Shown here in pieces: positions 26,308-34,678 of a DNA stretch of 64,000 nt. This DNA comes from an uncultured Cyclobacteriaceae bacterium. Its GTDB lineage: Bacteria; Bacteroidota; Bacteroidia; Cytophagales; Cyclobacteriaceae. Both the position numbers and the translations under genes were made by a program. The notes beneath the pieces were generated by a model that saw nothing but the letters and a program-made list of their open reading frames with translations, made no database searches and was not told the origin of the DNA. The stretch's first letter is position 1, and each line of letters begins with the position of its first letter. The DNA is taken from positions 1-64,000 of the forward strand of contig CAKZRQ010000012.1 in the NCBI GenBank assembly GCA_937146645.1, read 5' to 3'.

Positions 26308-27609
26308 ATGTCTAAAGAACAAGACTCACTTTTTTCTGAAGATAATTTTTTTGGATTACCGCAGCTGCAAGAGCGAGTGGCTTTGCTATTCACCTTGCTA
26401 GCATCTATTTTGATGGTTTTTCTAGCTATTTCAGACTTTTTCCTTGGACTGAATACCTTCCTGATTCTGTTGAAACTTGGTCTGGCCATCCCTTTTTTAG
26501 CCGGTTATTTCATAGTTAAATCCGGGAAGTATTACCAGCCTGTGCTAAATGTCTTACTTGTTATAGCGCACGTTGGTATCTATTTTAATTATATCAATAA
26601 TGATGGTTATCGTGGTCCGACGATTTACACCTACTTCATTTTAATCGTGGTATTTTCAGTCCTTTTAAGAGGTAGGGCGAAGCCGGCTTGGTTTTTTGGC
26701 TCGCTCATCGCTTACGGGACCATGTTTTATCTTGAGGTGCAAGGTTACCTGACCGTAGTGAGGAATTACGCAGACATACCTAGTCTCTATTTGGATCATC
26801 TCATCACCATTCTTTGGTGTAGTTTATTCATTTATACTGGGCTTTATTTATTCATTTCCAGGTACAAAAAACAAACCGAACAGCTTGAAGATTTAAGCCG
26901 AAGGCAAAATGAAACTCTTCAACAAATCCAACAAGTGAATGAAGAGAAGAACAGACTTCTGGCTCTACTTGCTCATGATCTAAAAAACCCGATTGGAACC
27001 TTAAGTACCACCTTATCCCTAGTGGATGAAGGGTTTTTTGAAAAGAAAGAGCTTGATAAAATTCTCAGAAATCTTAGGGAGCAGTCATACCATCTGAACA
27101 AGGTTCTGAACAATACGCTGAGTTATGTTATGACCGAATTAGATACGGAGCCACAGCAAATTGAAGAAGTCGATCTAATTGGATTCACAGAAGAGATCAG
27201 AAGAGCGATGCAAGTTCAGGCAAACCATAAGAAACAGAGGCTAGAACTTGAGGTGAATGGAGAAAATCAGATTGTTCCGCTTGAGATAAATGAGATAAGT
27301 ATCATCCTCAAGAATCTATTGGATAATGCCATCAAATTCTCCACCATTGGTGCACACATTTTTTTCACCTTAGAAATTCAGAAAGATTTAGTGAGGTGGA
27401 GGATTGTCAATGAAGGGATAGAAATTCCGCAAGAATCCCAGGATGAGATTTTTGTCTTTCAAGCCAAAACCTCGTACGGAACTACCAAGGAGAAAGGTAC
27501 AGGGCTTGGACTTCCCCTTTCAAAGAAGATTGCTGAAGCGAATGGATTCACATTGGACTTTGAGTCTAGCTCCTTTAAAACGGTCTTTTTTCTGGAAAAA
27601 AGCATCTGA
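26308..27609 (+). CDS. Membrane sensor histidine kinase
   Basis: 433 residues. About six hydrophobic segments (residues 25-185) form a membrane sensor without a large periplasmic domain; a coiled linker (187-215) leads to the HisKA dimerisation domain with the phosphoacceptor H223 in LLAHDLKNPIG. The ATPase domain has N336/N340 in the N box (LKNLLDNAIKFS) and GTGLGL (397-402). The G1 box reads NEGIEIP, with Asn where Asp is usual, a substitution also found in active kinases. No response regulator adjoins it, so it is an orphan here. Signal and partner unknown. Confidence 0.88.
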   Translation: MSKEQDSLFSEDNFFGLPQLQERVALLFTLLASILMVFLAISDFFLGLNTFLILLKLGLAIPFLAGYFIVKSGKYYQPVLNVLLVIAHVGIYFNYINNDGYRGPTIYTYFILIVVFSVLLRGRAKPAWFFGSLIAYGTMFYLEVQGYLTVVRNYADIPSLYLDHLITILWCSLFIYTGLYLFISRYKKQTEQLEDLSRRQNETLQQIQQVNEEKNRLLALLAHDLKNPIGTLSTTLSLVDEGFFEKKELDKILRNLREQSYHLNKVLNNTLSYVMTELDTEPQQIEEVDLIGFTEEIRRAMQVQANHKKQRLELEVNGENQIVPLEINEISIILKNLLDNAIKFSTIGAHIFFTLEIQKDLVRWRIVNEGIEIPQESQDEIFVFQAKTSYGTTKEKGTGLGLPLSKKIAEANGFTLDFESSSFKTVFFLEKSI

Positions 27610-27686
27610 AAACCACTCAAAGGATAATAGCCTTCAGATTTGCATTCATAGGCCTTTTTTCATTTCTTCTAATGAAAATAGACGCT

Positions 27687-28703
27687 ATGAAACCCAAAAA
27701 TAAGCTCCCGATTTTTACTCTTCTTTTTTGTTTTCTCTTTGGTTCTCTCAGTGCCCAAAATGGAGTTACCTTTTTGAATTTTCCTGGAAATGATGGTCCG
27801 GGAAAAGGAAAGCATGTGGTGCTCCTGGCTGCTGATGATGAATATCGATCTGAAGAATCCATGCCCATGATGGCCAAAATTCTTTCGGAGCGGTATGGAT
27901 TTGAAACCACAGTTTTATTTGCCATAGAGCCAGAGACTGGAAATGTGGTTCCAGATTATCAAAACAATATTCCGAATCTTCAAGCTCTTGAAGAAGCTGA
28001 TTTGATGATCATGCTGATTCGCTTTCGAGAGCTACCAGACGAGCAGACGAAATTCATAGAAGATTACGTCAAGTCAGGTAAGCCCATCATTGCCCTTAGA
28101 ACATCCACTCACCCCTTTGCCTACCAAAAGAATCTTGAGTCGCAGTATGCCAAATGGGATTGGAAAAGTAAGACGCCAGGATGGGAGAGAGGCTTTGGAC
28201 AAAAAGTGTTTGGTGAAACCTGGGTGGCTCACCATGGTATTCACGCCAAAGAGGGTACCCGGGCATTGATCAGTGGTCGAGCGCAAAACGAGGATAATCC
28301 CATCATTCGAGGAGTTAACGATATCTGGGGACCATCTGATGTATATACGATTAAGAATTTGCCTGAAACAGCGGATGTACTGATCTACGGGCAGTCGACT
28401 TCAGGGATGACTTCAGATTCACCTGTTAATCTTGAAAAATCCATCATGCCGATAGCCTGGACCATTCCTTATCAGATCGAAGGAGGGAAGGAAGGTCAGG
28501 CCTTTGTAACCACCATGGGTGCGTCTCTGGATTTTGAAAGTGAAGACCTGAGAAGGCTGATTTTGAACGCTAGTATGACCATGCTAGGAATGGGAGATCA
28601 AGTGAAGGCTGATTCGAATGTGGATTATGTTGGTGACTATTCACCCACCATGTTTGGCTTCGGGACCTTCAGGGAGGGGATGAAAGTTTCAGACTTCAAA
28701 TAA
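27687..28703 (+). CDS. ThuA domain protein, exported
   Basis: 338 residues from the ATG at 27687; an ATG five codons earlier (27672) is equally in frame. A signal peptide (LPIFTLLFCFLFGSLSAQ) precedes a ThuA fold, related to class I glutamine amidotransferases: KHVVLLAADDEYRSEESMPMMAKIL, DLMIMLIRFRELPDEQ, GKPIIALRTSTHPFAY, WVAHHGIHAKEG, GPSDVYTIKNLP, and PIAWTIPYQ with GQAFVTTMGAS. ThuA proteins occur with 3-keto-sugar metabolism (trehalose utilisation in rhizobia). It starts the pair with the epimerase gene 10 bases downstream. Periplasmic location inferred. Confidence 0.85.
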   Translation: MKPKNKLPIFTLLFCFLFGSLSAQNGVTFLNFPGNDGPGKGKHVVLLAADDEYRSEESMPMMAKILSERYGFETTVLFAIEPETGNVVPDYQNNIPNLQALEEADLMIMLIRFRELPDEQTKFIEDYVKSGKPIIALRTSTHPFAYQKNLESQYAKWDWKSKTPGWERGFGQKVFGETWVAHHGIHAKEGTRALISGRAQNEDNPIIRGVNDIWGPSDVYTIKNLPETADVLIYGQSTSGMTSDSPVNLEKSIMPIAWTIPYQIEGGKEGQAFVTTMGASLDFESEDLRRLILNASMTMLGMGDQVKADSNVDYVGDYSPTMFGFGTFREGMKVSDFK

Positions 28704-28713
28704 TCACCCAGAT

Positions 28714-29562
28714 ATGAATAAGATAGGATTTAATGTACTCGCGTGGTCTGCCGTTGTTTCGGAAGATTTGTTTCCGATTTTGGATCGCCTCAAAGAAATC
28801 GGCTATGATAGTGTAGAATTTTTCGTAGGGCCGTGGGAAGAGAAGGCATTTAAAAGTGTTGGAAAGCATTGTGCAGATTTAGGGTTGGATGTGACCACGG
28901 TAACGGTTTTGGGGCCAGAGGAAAATCCAATTTCTCCCCACACCAAGGTGCGGCAGAAAGGTAAAGAGAAGCTTCAGTGGGTATTAGATCGGGCTGCAGA
29001 TTTAGGTTCCAAAGTTCACTGCGGACCTTATCACTCGGCATTTGCCACTTTCGAGTCTAGGGCGCCTGAGCATGACGATTATTTCCGCTCCGCCAAAGTC
29101 ATGTATGCCACAGCTGAATATGCAGAGTCACTTGGGATTCTATGCTGCCCGGAGGCCTTGAATAGATTCGAATGCTTCCTTTGTAACACAATGGAACAGC
29201 TGGATTACTTACTAAAAGAAGTAGATCATCCCAATATGAAGGCCATGTTTGACACGCATCATGCGAATATGGAGGAGAAAAGCCTTTCGAAGTCAATTGA
29301 ATTCATCGCTCCAAAACTTGCTCATTTCCACATATCTGAAAATGATCGAGGAACTCCGGGTTCAGGTCACATTGATTTTGATGAGGTTTTTCAGGCTTTG
29401 GCCAAAGCCAATTACCAAGGAAGACTAACCATAGAAGGATTCACTCGAAATGATCCTGATTTCGCGAACTCAATTGGAGTTTGGAGGGAGTTTTCTGAAC
29501 CATGGGATATGGCGGAGAAAGGCTATAAACTAATCAAGGAAATGCTCGAGAAGCATTATTGA
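28714..29562 (+). CDS. Ketose 3-epimerase-like TIM barrel (psicose/tagatose 3-epimerase family)
   Basis: 282 residues, cytoplasmic. The four metal ligands of D-psicose/D-tagatose 3-epimerases can be placed: E148 (in PEALNRFE), D180 (in MFDTHHANMEEKS), H206 (in AHFHISENDRGTPGSGHIDFDE) and E241 (in LTIEGF). The ENDRG.PG.GH block is diagnostic of the ketose 3-epimerase group within the xylose-isomerase-like barrels. It would interconvert C3 epimers of free ketoses; which ketose is not known. Gene order with ThuA suggests the pair handle a sugar whose C3 is the reactive centre. It ends 7 bases before the convergent lytTR gene. Confidence 0.83.
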   Translation: MNKIGFNVLAWSAVVSEDLFPILDRLKEIGYDSVEFFVGPWEEKAFKSVGKHCADLGLDVTTVTVLGPEENPISPHTKVRQKGKEKLQWVLDRAADLGSKVHCGPYHSAFATFESRAPEHDDYFRSAKVMYATAEYAESLGILCCPEALNRFECFLCNTMEQLDYLLKEVDHPNMKAMFDTHHANMEEKSLSKSIEFIAPKLAHFHISENDRGTPGSGHIDFDEVFQALAKANYQGRLTIEGFTRNDPDFANSIGVWREFSEPWDMAEKGYKLIKEMLEKHY

Positions 29563-29569
29563 GATTGCT

Positions 29570-30265
29570 TTACTTCAAGTATTTAGTTAAAAAATCTTCC
29601 TTGTATGCTCTTCCAATCGGTAGTTCTGCACCATTTTCCAGATAAACCATATTGCCGCTTATCTTCTGGATTTTATTGGGGTTCACCACAAAGGATTTAT
29701 GAATTCTAGGATAGTGATATCCTTCTAAATGTTCCAGCCATTTCTTTAAAGGCTCAGAGGATGTATGTCTCGCATCCGGGAGCTGGATATGGCAATAGTC
29801 CCCGTCCGCTTCCAGATATAGAATTTCGGACAGATCAATCTTCACGTAATCGTACCCGATTTTAATAAAATGGTCAGATTTCAAGGCTTCTGAATTTTCT
29901 GGGGATTCCTGCTTTTCAGATGGTTTTTGGACTTTGTCCACAGCTTTCAGAAACCGTTCGAATGAAAACGGCTTGAGCAAATAATCCACTACATCCAGCT
30001 CATAGCCTTCCAAAGCATATTCAGTATAAGCTGTGGTTAAAATCACCTGAGGCTTAAAACTGAGACTTTTTAGAAATGAAATCCCACTGATTTTCGGAAG
30101 ATTGATATCCAGAAAAAGAAGATCGATTGGGGTTGTAGATAGAAAATTCCGCGCTTCAATTGGATCACTAAAAACAGCGATGAGTTCAATGGTCCCAAGG
30201 TCTTCCAAATACTTTTTAAGAATCCGTTGAGCTGGGGCCTGATCTTCTATGATGATGCAATTCAT
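29570..30265 (-). CDS. LytTR family response regulator
   Basis: 231 residues. Receiver domain with acidic pocket E7/D8, phosphoacceptor D53 (in LFLDINLPKISG), T77/T78 and K98 (in YLLKPF); then a LytTR DNA-binding domain (about 128-231) with EILYLEADGDYCHIQL, RIHKSFVVNPNKI and GNMVYLENGAELPIGRAYKEDF. LytTR domains bind short repeats with beta-strand loops. Overlaps the 3' end of the kinase gene by 4 bases, so the two form a co-translated pair. A candidate target lies in the gap upstream of the kinase (31361-31397). Confidence 0.93.
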   Translation of the reverse strand: MNCIIIEDQAPAQRILKKYLEDLGTIELIAVFSDPIEARNFLSTTPIDLLFLDINLPKISGISFLKSLSFKPQVILTTAYTEYALEGYELDVVDYLLKPFSFERFLKAVDKVQKPSEKQESPENSEALKSDHFIKIGYDYVKIDLSEILYLEADGDYCHIQLPDARHTSSEPLKKWLEHLEGYHYPRIHKSFVVNPNKIQKISGNMVYLENGAELPIGRAYKEDFLTKYLK

Positions 30266-31296
30266 GACCTTGACAATGGGATTTTGAGTTCCACCTTGAA
30301 TTGATCTGGCCCCTCATCTATATCAAGACTGTAATTGCCTCCATAGATTAACTCAAGTCTTTTTCTCACGTTGCTCAGTCCGATTCCGTTCTTTTCAACC
30401 GTTCCTATTTCGGGCTTCTTGAAATTATTTACGCAGCTGAATTCCAATTCTTCCTTCAAATTCACAAAGGCATCCACTTCAATTTTTATATCCTCTGAAA
30501 GCCCAGCCTGACTATGTTTAAAGGTATTTTCAAGAAACACATTTAAGATCAAAGGAGCAATCTGGAGATCTGCATCAATATTTTTAGTTCGGAAGTTTAT
30601 TTCTCCGCGACCTTCAATTTGAAGCTCATATAGCTGAATGAAGTTCTTCAGGTGATGAATTTCTTTTTCGAGCGGAACGGTGAGTTCTTTGCATTCATAA
30701 AGCATGTAGCGGAGGATACCACTTAGACCTAAGATGATCTCCGGAGCCTCGTCAGCTTTTTCCACCGCCAGAGAATAGAGGTTGTTTAGATTATTAAATA
30801 GAAAATGAGGATTGATCTGAGAATTCAGAAAGTTTAGTTCGCTCTCCTTCATCATCACCTGTAATCTTTCCAGTTCATTTTGCCTGAGCATGGCATCGCG
30901 GGCGAATTTGATCCCAACCAGAAATAATAAAATGGGCAAGGCATTTCCAATATTCGAAAGTGCATCCAGAAATTCAGGTTCTCTTGTGTTCGGAAAAAAG
31001 AGTACATCCAGCACATACTCCTCGATAAAGAGCATTGGCAAAAGCACCAAGAGCGTATACAATGAAAACTTCAGGTACTTTTTCGTGTAGAAGAACCTGG
31101 GCAGAAATACATAGGAGATGACCAGATTTACCAGGTAGTAATTCAGGAAAAAGACCACCTGAAATGGCTTCAAATCGAATACTATCTGTCCTCGCTCATT
31201 TTCTATGACATAGAAATAGAAAGCCATGAGGCCTATGACCACCTGAAAAAGCAACTCATGAGAACGGGCTTCAAATCGATTGGAACTTGAATGCAT
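30262..31296 (-). CDS. LytS-like sensor histidine kinase
   Basis: 344 residues. About four membrane segments (residues 15-130), a short linker, then the His_kinase domain with phosphoacceptor H164 in NSQINPHFLFNNLNNLYSLA and an ATPase domain with LNVFLENTFKHS and NGIGLSNVRKRLELIYG. This is the usual Bacteroidota membrane LytS/YehU-type partner of LytTR regulators. It begins with ATG at 31296 and is divergent from the outer-membrane receptor gene. Signal unknown. Confidence 0.92.
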   Translation of the reverse strand: MHSSSNRFEARSHELLFQVVIGLMAFYFYVIENERGQIVFDLKPFQVVFFLNYYLVNLVISYVFLPRFFYTKKYLKFSLYTLLVLLPMLFIEEYVLDVLFFPNTREPEFLDALSNIGNALPILLFLVGIKFARDAMLRQNELERLQVMMKESELNFLNSQINPHFLFNNLNNLYSLAVEKADEAPEIILGLSGILRYMLYECKELTVPLEKEIHHLKNFIQLYELQIEGRGEINFRTKNIDADLQIAPLILNVFLENTFKHSQAGLSEDIKIEVDAFVNLKEELEFSCVNNFKKPEIGTVEKNGIGLSNVRKRLELIYGGNYSLDIDEGPDQFKVELKIPLSRS

Positions 31297-31360
31297 GGTT
31301 CAAATTTAACAGTCGGGAGGAATTGTTAATCAAGGTCCAGACAAACAGCAGTTTTAAACC

Positions 31361-31397
31361 GTCAAACGACCTGAGGGTTATTCTAATGTCGTTTGAC
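31361..31397. promoter_or_regulatory. Perfect inverted repeat between lytS and the receptor gene, candidate operator
   Basis: GTCAAACGAC at 31361-31370 and its exact reverse complement GTCGTTTGAC at 31388-31397, with 17 bases between (27 bp arm to arm). It lies 64 bases upstream of the lytS ATG and 84 bases upstream of the receptor ATG. No T run follows, so it is not a terminator. The likely binder is the adjacent LytTR regulator, by position only. Confidence 0.6.
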
Positions 31398-31481
31398 CAT
31401 AAAGACTTACTGTTCACCGATAATATTTTTAAAGGAGGAAATTCAGATTCAAATTTGAGCATGAATTCAAAGCCAATAATT

Positions 31482-33848
31482 ATGAAAACTTCATTTTTAG
31501 CTGTCATATTTTCGCTGCTTTCATTCACTCTACTCGCTCAGGATATCGAGGTCAGTGGAAAAGTGGTAGAGAGCAGATCAGAAAATCCGATTGAATTTGC
31601 TACCGTAAAACTTCTGGATAAAACCACTGGAGAGATGATCGCTGGAACTACCACCCAGCCTGATGGTGGAATTTTGCTTAATACCACCAGTAACAACTTC
31701 AAAGTGGAGATTAGCTTTATGGGTTTCCTGACCAAGGAAATAAGTGATTTTGATCTTTCAGGATCTAAGGTTGAATTGGGGATCATCTTATTAGAAGAGG
31801 ACACCAAGATTCTCAATGAGGTAGTGGTTCAGGGTGAGCGATCTACCACCGAATTCCAGCTTGACAAAAGAGTTTTTAATGTGGGACAAGATTTGAGTAG
31901 CACTGGTGCCAGTGCTCTAGAGGTTTTGAATAATGTTCCATCTGTGACAGTAAATATTGAAGGAGATATTCTTCTCAGAGGAACAGCAGGAGTTCAAATA
32001 CTTATTAATGGTAAGCCTTCTGTACTTACATCTGATGGTGGAAATGCTTTGGGTACCATCACTGCAGATATGATTGAAAAGGTGGAGGTCATCACGAATC
32101 CATCAGCTAAATATAACGCAGAGGGGACTTCCGGGATCATCAACATCGTCTTGAAGAAGGAGGAGAAAAGGGGAGTGAATGGTTCAGTTACGGTAAATAC
32201 GGGAGCGCCAAATAATCACAGTTTGGGCTTCAGCCTGAATAAAAGAACGGAACGATTTAATCTCTTTACTCAGCTTGGAGTGGGATATAGAACTTTCCCG
32301 GAGGATAACGAATCCATCAATAGAGATTTCACCAATCAAACTGAGCTCGGATCCATAGGGGATTCAGAAAAGAATGAGACGTTCTTCAATCTGATTTTAG
32401 GAACAGACTTCTATATCAATGATAAGAATGTGGTAACTCTCTCTGGAAATTATGCTTTCGAAGGGGAAACGGAATTCTCAAACCTTGATTTCACCAGAAC
32501 CAACTCATTGGGTAATCCAGTTGCTGGATGGAATCGTGGCGAATCAACAGAAGCCACCAACCCCAAATGGCAATATGAATTCCAATACAAGAGTGACTTT
32601 GGAGACCAAGAAGATCATTTCTTCCTCTTCAGTGCCATGGGAAGTTCCTTTGCGAAAGAGCAATCTTCGGAGTTTATCAATACTCCAACTTTGGGCGAGG
32701 GATCACCCAATGAATCTCAGCTCACCGATAGTGATTTAGCCCAGGTAGAATATAATTTTCAGGCGGATTATACTCGGCCAATTTCAGATGAAATCACTCT
32801 TGAGGTAGGCTCCCAGTACCAGATTAATGAGAATGAAAATGACTTCACTACCAGTAATCTTGAGGATGGAGAATATGTGGTGGTACCTGAACTTTCGAAT
32901 GACTTTCTGTTCAGACAAAAGGTACTTGGCGTCTATAGTACCTTCGCTTATGAGGGGGATAAGTTCGGAGTTAAAGGAGGATTGAGACTAGAAAATACGG
33001 ATGTATTTACTCAGCTCAGAGATACCGGAGAAGAAAATGACAGAAACTTTACGAATCTGTTCCCGACACTTCATACCTCGTATAAATTGAAAGATAATTT
33101 CTCCATTCAGGCGGGTTACTCCCGAAGGATTAATCGTCCAAGGTCCTGGAGCTTGAATCCATTTGTGAATCTTAGAAACCCATTTAATGCCAGAACTGGT
33201 AACCCTGATTTGCTTCCTGAATACACGGATAGCTATGAGTTTACAGGAATCTGGGATCATTCGCTATTCTCTGTCAGCACTTCTGTTTACCACAGATACA
33301 TTACTCAGGTGGTGGAAAGAGTTACTATTTCCGAGAATAATGTGAACATTACCATGCCCATGAATATCGGAACCAACAATGTCACTGGATTCGAGATGAA
33401 TGCGAAGGTAATCCCAGTTGATTTTTGGTCGCTAAGTGCAGACTTTAATTATAATTACTTTGACCGAAAGGGTACCTATGAGTCTACTCCTTTTGATTTT
33501 ACAACGAATCAGTGGTCGGGGAGATTGACGAATAAGTTTGATCTTCCAGCCGATTTCACGCTTGAGGTGATCGGAGATTATAGGTCTCAGTATGAAACGT
33601 TCCAGCGAATCAATCGAGGATATGCTACTGCAGATATCGGGGTGCGAAAGAAAATCATGAAAGGAAAGGCTATCGTGAATTTCAGTGTAAGGGATGTCTT
33701 TGCAAGCAGAGTATTTGAGACGGATGTGATGGGGGATGATTTCTCTCAATACGACTATAGGTTGAGAGGGCGATTCGTAACCTTTGGCTTTAGCTATGGC
33801 TTCGGAAAAGGAGAGGCCATGGAATTCAGTAGCAGGAAACGAAGATAA
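31482..33848 (+). CDS. Outer-membrane receptor, TonB-dependent type with OMP_b-brl_3 barrel
   Basis: 788 residues. The ATG at 31482 directly starts a signal peptide (MKTSFLAVIFSLLSFTLLAQ); the frame stays open upstream into lytS, but that stretch is not protein-like. After the signal come a carboxypeptidase-regulatory-like Ig domain (about 22-110: VSGKVVESRSENPIEFATVKL), a plug domain (NVPSVTVNIEGDILLRGTAGVQILINGKP; EVITNPSAKYNAEGTSGIINIV) and a beta-barrel with YSRRINRPRSWSLNPF. This is the outer_membrane beta-barrel family 3 type. Substrate unknown. It shares its upstream region with lytS and is probably controlled by that system. Confidence 0.88.
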   Translation: MKTSFLAVIFSLLSFTLLAQDIEVSGKVVESRSENPIEFATVKLLDKTTGEMIAGTTTQPDGGILLNTTSNNFKVEISFMGFLTKEISDFDLSGSKVELGIILLEEDTKILNEVVVQGERSTTEFQLDKRVFNVGQDLSSTGASALEVLNNVPSVTVNIEGDILLRGTAGVQILINGKPSVLTSDGGNALGTITADMIEKVEVITNPSAKYNAEGTSGIINIVLKKEEKRGVNGSVTVNTGAPNNHSLGFSLNKRTERFNLFTQLGVGYRTFPEDNESINRDFTNQTELGSIGDSEKNETFFNLILGTDFYINDKNVVTLSGNYAFEGETEFSNLDFTRTNSLGNPVAGWNRGESTEATNPKWQYEFQYKSDFGDQEDHFFLFSAMGSSFAKEQSSEFINTPTLGEGSPNESQLTDSDLAQVEYNFQADYTRPISDEITLEVGSQYQINENENDFTTSNLEDGEYVVVPELSNDFLFRQKVLGVYSTFAYEGDKFGVKGGLRLENTDVFTQLRDTGEENDRNFTNLFPTLHTSYKLKDNFSIQAGYSRRINRPRSWSLNPFVNLRNPFNARTGNPDLLPEYTDSYEFTGIWDHSLFSVSTSVYHRYITQVVERVTISENNVNITMPMNIGTNNVTGFEMNAKVIPVDFWSLSADFNYNYFDRKGTYESTPFDFTTNQWSGRLTNKFDLPADFTLEVIGDYRSQYETFQRINRGYATADIGVRKKIMKGKAIVNFSVRDVFASRVFETDVMGDDFSQYDYRLRGRFVTFGFSYGFGKGEAMEFSSRKRR

Positions 33849-33870
33849 GTCACCCAACTTTTCATCTTCA

Positions 33871-33910
33871 GAAGGGTTAGCTTGATATGAAAAAGCTAAC
33901 CTTTCTTTTT
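33871..33910 (+). other. 13-bp hairpin whose loop holds the methyltransferase start codon
   Basis: GAAGGGTTAGCTT (33871-33883) pairs with AAGCTAACCTTTC (33893-33905), 13 bp with one G-U pair, around a 9-nt loop that contains the ATG at 33887-33889. A T-rich tract follows (33906-33910), so it also has the form of an intrinsic terminator for the receptor gene upstream. In mRNA it would sequester the region around the start codon. Confidence 0.75.
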
Positions 33911-34612
33911 GCCTTTTGCTTATTTATGGGCCAAAGCTTCATTTGCGTAGCCCAAAGCAATGAGGATGAAGATTCACCGTACACCTATGTTGCTCCGAAC
34001 CGTGATGGAACCGGGAAAAAGTATCTCGGACGTGAGATTTCGATGATTATGGGTTTTGCTGGAAAAGCTTGGCTGGAACGTCAAAGTCGTGAGCAGGAAG
34101 AAAGTGTTTCCAAGGCAATTGAGAATTTGCCGGTAGATGAGAATAGCGTGGTAGCGGATATCGGTGCTGGATCAGGATATTATACTTTTCGAGTTGCCCC
34201 CAGAGTTCCCAATGGAAAAGTTTATGCTGTTGAGATTCAGGATGCCGCTTTGGAATATCTGGATAGAAAGGCAAAGGATTTGGGCTTTACCAATGTAGTT
34301 TCCATCAAGGGAACGGAGAAGTCTCCCAATCTTCCCGAGAATTCCCTCGACTTGGCTTTTATGGTAGACGTCTATCATGAGCTAGAGTATCCGGTAGAGA
34401 TGCTTGCCAATATTAAAAAGGCACTTAAACCTGATGGGAAACTTCTGCTCATTGAATACCGGGGAGAAGATCCTACCATCATGATCAAGCCTCTTCATAA
34501 AATGACTGCTGCTCAGGCCAAAAAGGAAATGAAAGCCAATGGATTCAAATTTGTGAAGAATGGGAAATTCATGAAAATTCAGCATTTCCTCATTTTTGAA
34601 AAAGCTGAATAA
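33887..34612 (+). CDS. Class I SAM-dependent methyltransferase with a signal peptide
   Basis: 241 residues. The N-terminus reads as a signal peptide (MKKLTFLFAFCLFMGQSFICVAQS), followed by a spacer and a Rossmann methyltransferase domain: SAM loop VADIGAGSGYYTFRVA (about 89-104), acidic residue in YAVEIQ, DLAFMVDVYHELEYP, LKPDGKLLLIEYRGEDP. SAM is not known to be present in the periplasm, so export of an active enzyme would be odd. Either the protein is retained in the cytoplasm, is membrane-anchored, or starts later (next in-frame ATGs at codons 14 and 53). Substrate unknown. Confidence 0.82.
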   Translation: MKKLTFLFAFCLFMGQSFICVAQSNEDEDSPYTYVAPNRDGTGKKYLGREISMIMGFAGKAWLERQSREQEESVSKAIENLPVDENSVVADIGAGSGYYTFRVAPRVPNGKVYAVEIQDAALEYLDRKAKDLGFTNVVSIKGTEKSPNLPENSLDLAFMVDVYHELEYPVEMLANIKKALKPDGKLLLIEYRGEDPTIMIKPLHKMTAAQAKKEMKANGFKFVKNGKFMKIQHFLIFEKAE

Positions 34613-34662
34613 ATCATAGCCGGGATTTCTCATCTGACATTCTCAGGAATTTCTTAGCTTAA

Positions 34663-34676
34663 GCCAAAACTTTGGC
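34663..34676. promoter_or_regulatory. Inverted repeat just upstream of the AraC-type regulator, candidate operator
   Basis: GCCAAA-AC-TTTGGC, a 6-bp perfect inverted repeat with a 2-bp centre, ending two bases before the TTG start at 34679. It could be an autoregulatory site or part of a leader hairpin. Confidence 0.35.
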
Positions 34677-34678
34677 CC

